From Candidatus Rokuibacteriota bacterium (lineage in GTDB: Bacteria > Methylomirabilota > Methylomirabilia > Rokubacteriales > CSP1-6): DNA of 9,716 nt. Positions 1 to 6,485 of this stretch are shown here, one piece after another (positions within the stretch are counted from its first letter, which is position 1; the number at the start of each line of letters is the position of its first letter). The notes beneath the pieces are model-generated. The model searched no databases, was not told the origin of the DNA, and worked only from the letters and a program-made list of their open reading frames with translations. The translations under genes were made by a program, and so were the position numbers. The DNA lies in assembly GCA_016201575.1 (NCBI GenBank), contig JACQCN010000196.1, positions 1-9,716 on the forward strand. The letters are read 5' to 3'.

Positions 1-40
1 CAGACTTTCGGCGGACACAGCCGTGGGCGAAGGCGAGCCG

Positions 41-245
41 GCATTATTCACGAACGGCGATAGCGCGACCGGGCGGGTGGCGCAGGGTGCGGTCCCCGCG
101 GGGCCGCGCGCAGTGGGCCTCCCTCGTCCCGTCCGCCGCGCGCCGCGCGGCGGACGGGCGAGTGGGTGACGGAGCCGGACCTGCGGGGGCTGCGCCCTGC
201 GCCAGGACCCGCCCGCCACACGCGACGACCGTTCGGGAATAATGC
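41..245. repeat. 205-bp imperfect palindrome, MITE-like
   Basis: The two ends carry a 17-base inverted repeat with one mismatch: GCATTATTCACGAACGG at 41-57 and the complement of GCATTATTCCCGAACGG at 229-245. The centre is a perfect 15-bp inverted repeat (128-142 and 144-158) around base 143, which is also the exact midpoint of the outer repeats. Between them the arms still match partly, for example GGGCGGGT and GGCGCAGGG in the left arm against their complements at about 197-216. Such symmetry suggests a non-autonomous mobile element, or a very large hairpin or terminator beyond the 3' end of the regulator gene, whose stop codon lies only 3 bases away. No target-site duplication was identified and no transposase is present. 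The family is not recognised. Confidence 0.65.
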
Positions 246-248
246 GGG

Positions 249-614
249 CTAGCGGGCCTTCTCTTCGCCGAACACCGCCCGCAGGACGTCGTAGGCCTTG
301 CGGATCTCCTCCGGTCGCCGCCGATCGTTCAGCAGCGCGTAGACCCTCTCGGCCTCTTCGCTTGGCAGGCTGGGCCGGTCGGGACGGACGTCGGTGAGCT
401 CGCGGAGCGGGATGCCGAGCGCGACGGCCACGCGGTAGAGGCTGTCGACCGAGATCGACTTCTCGGCTCGCTCCACCTCGCCGATGAACTTGCCGCTGAG
501 GCTCGACTGCTCCCCCAGCGTCTCCTGGCTCCAACCCTGCTGCTTCCGCAGCGCGCGGATCCGCTGCCCGAGGAACTTGCGAACGTGGCGCACCTGGCTC
601 TTCCCCTTTTCCAT
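249..614 (-). CDS. XRE-family helix-turn-helix transcriptional regulator
   Basis: This 121-residue protein contains a Cro/C1-type HTH at about residues 15-72. It shows the family pattern IRALRKQQGWSQETLGEQS, followed by a recognition helix region SGKFIGEVERAEKSISVDSL and the closing VAVALGIPLREL. It probably binds an operator as a dimer in the cytoplasm. The C-terminal 45 residues are charged and helical with no recognised domain, so no ligand or target can be named. The ATG start is preceded by an AAAGGG Shine-Dalgarno-like sequence at suitable distance. The gene stands alone: nearly 300 bases separate it from the gene upstream in the same direction, and a palindromic element lies just beyond its stop. 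Confidence 0.85.
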   Translation of the reverse strand: MEKGKSQVRHVRKFLGQRIRALRKQQGWSQETLGEQSSLSGKFIGEVERAEKSISVDSLYRVAVALGIPLRELTDVRPDRPSLPSEEAERVYALLNDRRRPEEIRKAYDVLRAVFGEEKAR

Positions 615-881
615 GGCCGTTACCCTTTGACGTGCGTGCTCGACAGCGCCTTCACGCGGACGGCGATCGAGCGGGCGAATCCGGCCGCGAGAGTTCGATG
701 ACGGAAAGTGACCGGCGCGCTGCCACGGAGGGGCGCGGCCCCAACGGCGCGGCGAGCGCGGCCTCGGGCAACGCTCAGATTTTTCTCCTCGTTTTGCGTG
801 GCACCGCTCTTGCTACCTCCAGTCTGTGCGCTCGGGAAGTCAACCTTACACAAGGTCGAGCCGGCGTCTCGGGCGCGGCAC
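615..881. other. Intergenic region without a supported gene
   Basis: This stretch lies between the regulator and the DsbA-like gene, both on the minus strand, and should hold the regulator's promoter. Open frames cross it on both strands, but their translations are rich in arginine and alanine with no recognisable domain or convincing ribosome binding site. A TTGACT box on the minus strand (843-838) has no good -10 partner. On the plus strand a weak hairpin (754-776) is followed by a short T run near 780, but no gene is seen to use it. Confidence 0.5.
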
Positions 882-905
882 GGCGGGGCGGGAAACCGCC
901 CCGCC
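882..905. terminator. Strong hairpin after the DsbA-like gene
   Basis: GGCGGGGCGG (882-891), a GAAA loop and CCGCCCCGCC (896-905) make a perfect 10-bp stem. It lies 6 bases beyond the stop codon of the minus-strand DsbA-like gene, where a terminator is expected. There is no T run after it on the minus strand, so it is not a textbook intrinsic terminator and may instead protect the mRNA 3' end. On the minus strand the loop reads TTTC. Confidence 0.6.
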
Positions 906-911
906 TGCTCA

Positions 912-1538
912 TCACTTCCGCAGCGCCTTCAACGCGTCATCGATCGCCGCCCGGAAGTTCTCGATCGGATGGGCGCCGACCAGGCGCGGTCCGCTCAGGG
1001 GGAACCTGAGCTTCCCCGGCACGACGACGAAGGTCGGGGTGGCGTGGATGCCCAGGTCGATCGCCAGCTCGATGTCCTCGTCGACCTCCCGGGCGAACTC
1101 GCGCCGGACCAGGCAGCGCGCGAAGGCGGCCGGGTCGAGCCCGATCTCGACGGAATACTGGAGCAGGCGAGCCCGGTCGAAGGCGGGCTGGTTGGCGTAG
1201 AGGCGGTCGTGGTAGGCCCAGTAGCGTCCCACCGCCCCCGCGCAGCGCGCCGCCTCGTGGGCCGACCGCGCGAGCGGGTGGCGGCGAAGCGGCAGATCCT
1301 TGTAGACGAGGCGGACCTTGCCGGCGTATTCCTTCATGATCTCGTCCAGCGTCCGCTGGACCCGCTTGCAGAAGGGTCACTGGTAGTCGGAGAACTCCAC
1401 GATGCTGACTGGGGCGTCCGCCGGGCCCTTGACCATGGCGGGATCGATGCCGACCTCGCTCTGGCCCCGGGCAGGGGTCGCGGGCAGCAGCAGGAGGACG
1501 CCGAGGGCGGCCGCGGCGAGGCGGGGGCCGGGGATCAG
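912..1538 (-). CDS. DsbA-like thiol oxidoreductase, predicted selenoprotein (U-P-F-C)
   Basis: This is a thioredoxin-fold protein of the DsbA/BdbD family, which forms or isomerises disulfides in exported proteins. Read through the TGA at 1379-1377 it is 208 residues. It has an N-terminal hydrophobic signal segment (about 7-20, likely cleavage near 25), the strand VSIVEFSDYQ, the active site U54-P-F-C57, a helical insert (about 90-150) and the cis-proline loop T167-P168. Family members have CPxC here, so TGA replaces the first, reactive cysteine. Coding potential is clean on both sides, and a SECIS-like hairpin follows. The start is uncertain. CTG at 1538, overlapping the stop of the NYN gene and preceded by AGAGGG, preserves the signal peptide; ATG at 1436 (residue 35) would lose it. 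Ordinary annotation would break the gene or start it at 1337, downstream of the active site. A Cys-to-stop mutation is the alternative. Confidence 0.82.
1344..1379 (-). promoter_or_regulatory. UGA (Sec) codon with predicted bacterial SECIS hairpin
   Basis: On the minus strand the TGA (1379-1377) is followed by a 15-nt spacer and then GTCCAGC-GGAC-GCTGGAC (1361-1344), a perfect 7-bp stem with a GGAC loop. The two loop guanines lie 23-24 nt after the TGA. Known bacterial SECIS elements, read by SelB, have a short stem-loop at about this distance with guanine at the start of the loop. The bulged U of the E. coli fdhF element is not evident, but it is not universal. Chance hairpins are common at this GC content, so the support comes from the combination with the CPxC position. 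Confidence 0.75.
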
Positions 1539-2299
1539 GCCGCGCGGCCCTCTTCGGACAGCGCGGTGATGATGTAGGTGCCGCTCTTCTCGTCGCGCTC
1601 GAGCGTGACGATCTTCTGCTTGGCCGCCTCCTCGAGGAGCTTCGAGAAGGTCGAGTACCCGTAGTAGGACTCGTTGAAGGCGGGGTTCTTGCGGATCATC
1701 GTCTGCTTGACCATCGAGCCCCACAGCGTCTCCTTGTTCTCGCGCTGCAGGGCCTGGATGGCGTCGATGAGCTGCGAGAAGGCCTCCGCCTTCTTCTCGG
1801 GGAGCCCGCGCAGGATGTGCGTCTTCTTGCTCTCGCGGATCAGGTCCTCGTAGAAGATGAACTCGTCGCAGTTGCCGACGAGCAGCTCCGACGAGGAGGA
1901 CTTGACGCCCAGCCCGATCACGTAGCGGTCGTTCTCCCGGAGCTTCGAGACGAGCGGGGAGAAGTCCGAGTCGCCCGAGACGAGCGCGAAGGTGTCGATG
2001 TGGCTCTTGCCGTAGGCGAGGTCCAGGGCATCGACGACCATCCGGATGTCGGCGGAGTTCTTGCCGCTGTAGCGGCTCTGGGGGACATCGATCAGCTCGA
2101 TGGCGTTCTCGTGGAAGGGGCGCTTGTACTCGACGAAGCGGTTCCAGTCCGCGTACGCCCGCCGGACCATGATCTTGCCCTTCTCGACGAGCCGCTCGAG
2201 GACGAGCTTGATCTCGAACCCCTTGTACTGCGCCTCCTTGACCCCACGGGCGATGTTCTCGAAGTCGATGAACAGCGCCAGCTTCCGTTCTTCGTTCAA
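1535..2299 (-). CDS. NYN (LabA/DUF88-like) PIN-fold protein with C-terminal LOTUS/OST-HTH domain
   Basis: This 254-residue cytoplasmic protein has an N-terminal NYN domain of the PIN nuclease fold (about 6-155). Acidic residues occur at the usual metal-binding positions: D12 in FIDFEN, D84 and D90 in [11 protein letters not shown], and D110 and D112 in SGDSDF. Residues about 171-246 (FSQLIDAI to KSGTYIIT) match an OST-HTH/LOTUS winged helix, an RNA-binding module often joined to NYN domains. The family is thought to act on RNA; the substrate here is unknown. The start is TTG at 2299, because no ATG or GTG precedes the conserved FIDFEN. An AGGAAGGA stretch lies about 13 bases upstream, slightly far. 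The last codon overlaps the proposed CTG start of the seleno-DsbA gene, suggesting translational coupling. A good promoter lies upstream. Confidence 0.88.
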   Translation of the reverse strand: MNEERKLALFIDFENIARGVKEAQYKGFEIKLVLERLVEKGKIMVRRAYADWNRFVEYKRPFHENAIELIDVPQSRYSGKNSADIRMVVDALDLAYGKSHIDTFALVSGDSDFSPLVSKLRENDRYVIGLGVKSSSSELLVGNCDEFIFYEDLIRESKKTHILRGLPEKKAEAFSQLIDAIQALQRENKETLWGSMVKQTMIRKNPAFNESYYGYSTFSKLLEEAAKQKIVTLERDEKSGTYIITALSEEGRAA

Positions 2300-2369
2300 C
2301 CTGTTCGTACGTTCCTTCCTTCCCGGGGGACAGCCGGCCGCTGTCTACCGCGTGTGTGTAAAACAATCT

Positions 2370-2399
2370 ATTATAGTGCGATGCGTCGAACACGACCAA
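2370..2399 (-). promoter_or_regulatory. Sigma-70-like promoter for the NYN/seleno-DsbA operon
   Basis: On the minus strand, TTGGTC (2399-2394) and a perfect TATAAT (2375-2370) are separated by 18 bases. This places transcription start near 2362 and leaves a leader of about 60 nt before the TTG start. The AT-rich patch at 2355-2375 stands out from its surroundings. The same patch reads TATTAT on the plus strand (2369-2374), so it could also serve the divergent molybdoenzyme gene, though no -35 was found for that direction. Confidence 0.55.
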
Positions 2400-2456
2400 G
2401 ATGATCGGCCCGCGAATCTCCCCGCGCGCCCGGGGAGTCTCGGGGGCAGGAGGGTA

Positions 2457-3107
2457 GTGACCGCCGTGAAGCCCGTCGACCCCGCACTCGCCGCCCGCGT
2501 CCCGCCCGGCCAGACCCTCACGACCAAGTGGCCGGTGCTCACCTACGGCACGACGCCCCGCCTCAACCCCGGCACCTGGACCTTCCGGTGCTTCGGGCTG
2601 GTCGAGGAGGAGGTCTCCTGGACCTGGGCGGAGTTCTCGAAGCTGCCGACGACGACGGTGACGTGCGACATCCACTGCGTGACCCGCTGGTCGCGGCTGG
2701 ACAACCGCTTCGAGGGCGTGCCCATCCGGGAGATCGTGAAACGCGTCCGGGTCAAGCCGGAGGCGAAGTACGTCCTGGTGCACGCCGACCCCGACTACAC
2801 CACCAACCTGCCGCTCGAGGAGCTGCTGGACGAGGACGTGCTCCTGGCGGTGCGGCACGACGGCAAGCCGCTCGAGCCGGAGCACGGCGGGCCGCTCCGT
2901 CTGGTGGTGCCGAAGCTCTACTTCTGGAAGAGCGCCAAGTGGCTGCGCGCCTTCGAGTTCCTCGAGGTCAACCCGCCCGGCTTCTGGGAGCAGAACGGCT
3001 ACCACATGCACGCGGACCCCTGGGGCGAGGAGCGCTACTCGGACCAGGAGACCAACGCCATGCAGAAGATGCGGGCCGAGGCCGCGCGCAAGCTCCGCGA
3101 CCGCTAG
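2457..3107 (+). CDS. Sulfite-oxidase-like molybdopterin-dependent oxidoreductase
   Basis: This 216-residue protein is made up largely of the molybdopterin-binding domain of the sulfite oxidase/YedY superfamily. The expected molybdenum-ligand cysteine is C74 in [10 protein letters not shown]. Other family signatures are [29 protein letters not shown] (about 143-162), [19 protein letters not shown] and DPWGEERY. It lacks a Tat or Sec signal and a haem domain, so it is probably a compact cytoplasmic form; its substrate and electron partner cannot be named. GTG at 2457 lies 3 bases after a strong AGGAGG. GTG at 2466 lies 12 bases after it and is equally possible, shortening the protein by 3 residues. 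A 6-bp hairpin (2418-2437) sits in the leader. Confidence 0.88.
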   Translation: MTAVKPVDPALAARVPPGQTLTTKWPVLTYGTTPRLNPGTWTFRCFGLVEEEVSWTWAEFSKLPTTTVTCDIHCVTRWSRLDNRFEGVPIREIVKRVRVKPEAKYVLVHADPDYTTNLPLEELLDEDVLLAVRHDGKPLEPEHGGPLRLVVPKLYFWKSAKWLRAFEFLEVNPPGFWEQNGYHMHADPWGEERYSDQETNAMQKMRAEAARKLRDR

Positions 3108-3167
3108 CCGGAGCGACCGAGCGTAGCGCCTGGACGGCCCCTTCGCCAAGCTGTTACGATCGCTTCC

Positions 3168-4064
3168 GTGAGCCACGATCACCGCGAGACGGCGGCCGCG
3201 CGCTCGCGCGGCGTGCTCATCGGCACGCTCGTCCTCACGGGCAGCCTGCTGGTGGTGGAGGTCGCCGGCGGGCTCTGGACCGGAAGCCTCGCCCTCCTCG
3301 CCGACGCCGCCCACATGCTGACCGACGTCGGCGGCCTGGCCCTCGCCCTCTTCGCCATCTGGATCGCCGCGCGCCCGCCCACGCCCGAGAAGACGTACGG
3401 ATACTACCGGGTCGAGATCCTGGCCGCCCTCGTCAACGCGCTCGTCCTGCTCGTCGTCGCCGGCGCGATCCTGTTCGAGGCCTGGCAGCGGATCCTGACG
3501 CCGCCCGAGATCCTGGCCGGCCCGATGCTCGCCGTCGCCGTCCTCGGCTTCGCCGCGAACCTGGCCGGCGCGTGGCTGCTCCACCACGGCGCCCGGGCCA
3601 GCCTGAACGTGCGCGCGGCCTACCTGGAGGTCCTGAGCGACGCGCTGGCGTCGCTGGGCGTCATCGTGGCCGGCGTCGTCGTCCTGCTGACCGGCTGGCT
3701 GGCCGCCGACCCGCTGGTGAGCGCCGCCATCGGCATCTTCATCGTGCCGCGCACCTGGGGGCTCCTGCGCCAGGCCGTGAACGTGCTGCTCGAGGGCACG
3801 CCCGCCCACCTCGAGCTCGGCGAGATCGAGCGGGCCATCGAGGAGACGCCGGGCGTGCGGCGCGTGCACGACCTGCACGTGTGGACGCTCACGTCGGGCC
3901 GCGAGGCCATGAGCGCCCACGTGGTGGTCGGCGACCTGGCCGGGGGCGAGCGCCTGCTCGAGCGGCTGCACGCGCTCCTCCACGCGCGCTTCGGAGTCGA
4001 CCACACCACGATCCAGCTCGAGACGGAGCCGCCGCCCGTGCTCACGATCAAGTCGGGGCTGTGA
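3168..4064 (+). CDS. Cation diffusion facilitator (CzcD-like zinc/divalent cation efflux protein)
   Basis: This 298-residue inner-membrane transporter would export Zn2+ or a similar divalent metal in exchange for protons. Six hydrophobic segments are visible between about residues 15 and 205. The metal-site residues are H49 and D53 in DAAHMLTD (helix 2) and E154 and D158 in YLEVLSD (helix 5). The glutamate takes the place of the histidine or aspartate of better-studied members. Residues about 208-286 form the cytoplasmic ferredoxin-like dimerisation domain, with HDLHVWTLTSG and GVDHTTIQLE. There is a short histidine-bearing N-terminus but no long histidine loop. The start is GTG, 60 bases after the molybdoenzyme stop, with only a weak ribosome binding site. 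Co-transcription is possible but not shown. Confidence 0.92.
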   Translation: MSHDHRETAAARSRGVLIGTLVLTGSLLVVEVAGGLWTGSLALLADAAHMLTDVGGLALALFAIWIAARPPTPEKTYGYYRVEILAALVNALVLLVVAGAILFEAWQRILTPPEILAGPMLAVAVLGFAANLAGAWLLHHGARASLNVRAAYLEVLSDALASLGVIVAGVVVLLTGWLAADPLVSAAIGIFIVPRTWGLLRQAVNVLLEGTPAHLELGEIERAIEETPGVRRVHDLHVWTLTSGREAMSAHVVVGDLAGGERLLERLHALLHARFGVDHTTIQLETEPPPVLTIKSGL

Positions 4065-4115
4065 TACGCTTTCGGGTCGCGGGCCGAACGACGATCGAGC
4101 CACGAGGGGATACAC

Positions 4116-5660
4116 ATGGCAACGTTTGCGCTGGCTGAGAAGGCCATCCTCCTGAACCCCGCCGACGACGTGATGATCGCCAAGGCCAACATCCCGGCGG
4201 GGACGATCATCGAGGACGGCGGCACGCGGGTCGAGGTCCGCCAGGACATCCGGGCCGGCCACAAGATCGCCCGCCGCCCGGCGCAGAGCGGCGCGCCGGT
4301 GCGTCGCTACGGGCAGATCATCGGCTTCGCCACCCAGGACATCGCGGTGGGCGACCACGTGCACGTCCACAACCTCGCCGTGGGCGAGCTCCGGCAGACC
4401 TACGAGGTCGGCGTCGACGTCAAGCCCGTGACCTACTACCCGCCCGAGAAGATGCGGTACTTCGAGGGCTACCAGCGGGCGGACGGCAAGGTGGGCACCC
4501 GGAACTACGTCGCCGTCATCTCCACCGTCAACTGCTCGGCCAGCGTGAGCCAGTTCGTGCGCGAGAAGTTCCGCGACGTCTCCACGTACTACCCGAACGT
4601 CGACGGCGTCATCGCGGTGACGCACAAGTCGGGCTGCGGCCAGGTGCTGAACAGCGAGGACCACTGGGCGCTCCAGCGCGTGCTCGCCGGCTACGCCCGG
4701 CACCCGAACGTCGCCGCCTACGTGGTGATCGGCCTCGGCTGCGAGGTCAACCAGGCGGCGGTGATGGTCGACAAGCAGCGGATGACCGTGAACGGGACCG
4801 CGGACAAGCCGACGGTCATCACGATCCAGGAGTCGGGCGGCGTCCGGAAGACGGTCGACGCGGCGGTCCAGGCCATCGCCCGCGTGCTGCCCCAGGCCAA
4901 CGAGGCCCGGCGGACGAAGCAGCCGGTGTCCGAGCTGCTCCTCGCCACCAACTGCGGCGGCTCCGACGGCAACTCCGGCATCACCGCCAACCCGGCGCTC
5001 GGCTGGGCCGTCGACGAGCTGGTCCGCTATGGCGGCACCGGCGTCCTCGCGGAGACGACGGAGATCTACGGGGCCGAGCAGCTCCTGATCCGCCGCGCCG
5101 TCAACGAGTGCGTGGCCAAGAAGCTCCTGGAGCGGTTCGAGTGGTGGCTCCAGCATCTGGCGGCGCGCGGCGGCGAGATGGACAACAACCCCGCGCCCGG
5201 CAACAAGGCCGGCGGGCTCACGACGGTGTACGAGAAGTCGCTCGGCGGCGTGACCAAGGGCGGCACCACGCCGCTGATGGACGTCTTCTGCTACGGCGAG
5301 CCGATCACCACCCGGGGCTTCGTTTTCATGGACACGCCCGGGCACGATCCGGTGTCGATCACCGGGCTGGTCGCCGGCGGCGCCAACATCATCTGCTTCA
5401 CCACCGGCCGCGGCTCCGTCTTCGGCTGCAAGCCCGTGCCCTCGATCAAGCTCGCGACCAACTCGATCATGTACCGGCACATGGAAGACGACATGGACAT
5501 CAACTGCGGCGTCATCCTGGAGGGCGCGCCGCTCGAGATGGTCGGGCGGCAGATCTTCGAGGAGGTGATCGCGGTGGCGTCCGGGAAGAAGAGCAAGAGC
5601 GAGCTGAGCGGGGTCGGGGAGGAAGAGTTCGCGCCCTGGATGATCGGGCCGGTGCTCTAG
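4116..5660 (+). CDS. UxaA-family (altronate/galactarate-type) sugar-acid dehydratase
   Basis: This 514-residue enzyme spans the full family length. The N-terminal SAF domain (about 10-90) includes LNPADDVMIAKANIPAGT and HVHVHNLAVG. The long catalytic region contains GTRNYVAVISTVNCS (127-141), HKSGCGQ (170-176), GLGCEVNQ, CGGSDGNSGITANP (280-293), LAETTEIYGAE and GRGSVFGCKPVPSIKLATN (431-449). Such enzymes dehydrate hexonates or hexarates to 2-keto-3-deoxy acids in the cytoplasm using a divalent metal. Which sugar acid is used cannot be told, because no uronate isomerase, reductase or aldolase gene lies nearby. The ATG start has a GAGGGG ribosome binding site about 8 bases upstream. The gap to the transporter gene is 51 bases, and a strong hairpin follows the stop. 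Confidence 0.93.
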   Translation: MATFALAEKAILLNPADDVMIAKANIPAGTIIEDGGTRVEVRQDIRAGHKIARRPAQSGAPVRRYGQIIGFATQDIAVGDHVHVHNLAVGELRQTYEVGVDVKPVTYYPPEKMRYFEGYQRADGKVGTRNYVAVISTVNCSASVSQFVREKFRDVSTYYPNVDGVIAVTHKSGCGQVLNSEDHWALQRVLAGYARHPNVAAYVVIGLGCEVNQAAVMVDKQRMTVNGTADKPTVITIQESGGVRKTVDAAVQAIARVLPQANEARRTKQPVSELLLATNCGGSDGNSGITANPALGWAVDELVRYGGTGVLAETTEIYGAEQLLIRRAVNECVAKKLLERFEWWLQHLAARGGEMDNNPAPGNKAGGLTTVYEKSLGGVTKGGTTPLMDVFCYGEPITTRGFVFMDTPGHDPVSITGLVAGGANIICFTTGRGSVFGCKPVPSIKLATNSIMYRHMEDDMDINCGVILEGAPLEMVGRQIFEEVIAVASGKKSKSELSGVGEEEFAPWMIGPVL

Positions 5661-5668
5661 AAACTTAT

Positions 5669-5723
5669 GGGCCGCTCCACGTTGGCCGCTCCCGGTGGGG
5701 AGGCGCGCCAGGCGGAGCGGCCC
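5669..5723. terminator. Hairpin terminator between convergent genes
   Basis: GGGCCGCTCC (5669-5678) and GGAGCGGCCC (5714-5723) form a perfect 10-bp stem. The interior can pair further, with TGGC near 5683 and GCCA near 5707. It begins 8 bases after the dehydratase stop and ends just before the stop of the small minus-strand gene, so it can serve both directions. No strong T run follows on either side. Confidence 0.6.
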
Positions 5724-5733
5724 GATTCGCGCT

Positions 5734-5898
5734 CTACCAGTTCCGCAGCGCCCGCATCCGCACCCGCACCGGCTCGAGCCGGAACAGCAGGAAGACCCAC
5801 CCGAACGGCACGATGAGGGCCACGGCCGCCCAGAAGAGGTTGTCGGACCGCGTCAGCGACTCCCTCAGGTTCAGGTCCTGCCTCCACATCGTGCGCAT
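5734..5898 (-). CDS. Small single-helix membrane protein
   Basis: The candidate is a 54-residue peptide with a charged N-terminal part (MRTMWRQDLNLRESLTRSD), one clear transmembrane helix (about 22-40, FWAAVALIVPFGWVFLLF) and a basic tail RLEPVRVRMRALRNW. The arginine-rich tail suggests it stays on the cytoplasmic side. ATG at 5898 or the second ATG at 5889 could be the start; neither has a strong ribosome binding site. The frame remains open upstream, but that translation looks like noise. The gene is convergent with the dehydratase and shares a hairpin with it. No family is recognised, and its reality rests on the well-formed helix and the placement. Confidence 0.45.
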   Translation of the reverse strand: MRTMWRQDLNLRESLTRSDNLFWAAVALIVPFGWVFLLFRLEPVRVRMRALRNW

Positions 5899-6185
5899 TG
5901 TGCTGATCGCTCGTCTCACTGTCCGTCTCCTCCGCACCAAGTTGTGCACCGCTGGGCGGGGAGAATAGCAAGGAGGGTGCCGCACTCGGAAGTACATGGA
6001 AAATAGAGAAAGTCAGCCCGAAAACCCCGTCCCCGGGCCCGGTCTGGCATGCAGATTCGCCCCAAAAATGCCAGGCTGGCTGCCAGAGCGGGGTGATGCA
6101 ATGTATTCGAGCGCCGTCTCCGCCGGCGCAACTCGGTTCTGGGGGAGGTGTCGGGAGGGGGCCGTCGAGACCACCTCCGATTGGA
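5899..6185. other. Intergenic region with hairpins after the ClpS-like gene
   Basis: No convincing gene is seen here. On the minus strand, reading away from the ClpS-like gene, GGAGGTG and CACCTCC (6178-6172 with 6150-6144) make a 7-bp hairpin. Further on, a short GCCA-GCC-TGGC stem is followed by ATTTTT near 6068-6064, which could end transcription. CTGGCAT (6044-6050) and ATGCCAG (6068-6074) form another 7-bp inverted repeat. The part around 5990-6015 is more A-rich than the rest of the window. A plus-strand frame from 5996 to 6205 lacks a ribosome binding site and any recognisable fold. Confidence 0.4.
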
Positions 6186-6479
6186 CTAGGACTGGACGAC
6201 GGTGACGACGAGACCCGCGGAAGCGAGGATGTTGCCGACGCGGACGCACTCCCCCTCGGGGGCGACCTTGACCACGGCCTTGCCGGTGTTGTGCACCTGC
6301 CAGGCGATCTTCCAGCCCCCGTCCTCCGAGCACGCGATCGCCTTCATGAGCTGCTTCACCACCTCGGCGAAAGTATGGCAGTCGCAGTTGTGGAGGATGG
6401 TCAGCCAGGGCGGCGCCACCGCCGCGTCGCTCTGATCAGTCTCCCTGGGCTGGGTTTTCAGGCGCTCCGCGTGGGCCAT
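6186..6479 (-). CDS. ClpS-like ATP-dependent Clp protease adaptor
   Basis: This 97-residue protein has a ClpS-type core at about 24-95. TILHNCDCHTFAEVVKQLMKAI corresponds to the [21 protein letters not shown] strand-helix of E. coli ClpS, and AWQVHNTGKAVV to the LAVHYQGKAI segment. ClpS delivers substrates with destabilising N-terminal residues to ClpAP or ClpCP. N31, D33 and H63 keep positions that bind the substrate amino terminus, but the first aspartate of NDD is cysteine (C32). The protein is a divergent paralogue, and function as an N-recognin is uncertain. The ATG lies 6 bases past the end of the amidohydrolase gene, so the two are probably one operon; the ribosome binding site is weak (TAGG). 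Confidence 0.68.
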   Translation of the reverse strand: MAHAERLKTQPRETDQSDAAVAPPWLTILHNCDCHTFAEVVKQLMKAIACSEDGGWKIAWQVHNTGKAVVKVAPEGECVRVGNILASAGLVVTVVQS

Positions 6480-6485
6480 GCGAGC

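Noticed and set aside
700..853. A riboswitch-like segment on the minus strand (GCCACGCAAAACG)
   Set aside because: It recalls c-di-GMP riboswitch pieces, but the remaining conserved segments and paired stems could not be found.
1377..1379. The TGA as a simple nonsense mutation or sequencing error in a DsbA pseudogene
   Set aside because: This cannot be excluded, but TGA falls exactly on the redox cysteine, a suitably placed hairpin with a GG loop follows, and the rest of the gene shows no decay.
2528..4138. A second long plus-strand frame through the molybdoenzyme and transporter genes
   Set aside because: Arginine- and alanine-rich out-of-frame translation of two well-supported genes.
1377..5480. 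A very long open frame on the minus strand opposite the molybdoenzyme, transporter and dehydratase genes
   Set aside because: It is a shadow of GC-rich coding DNA: its translation is low-complexity (R, A, H, D, V), while the opposite-strand and overlapping genes have clear families. Only its last 54 codons, the DsbA N-terminus, are real.
5996..6205. A plus-strand open frame of about 69 codons
   Set aside because: It has no ribosome binding site or recognisable fold, its composition is unlike its neighbours, and it overlaps the end of the ClpS-like gene.
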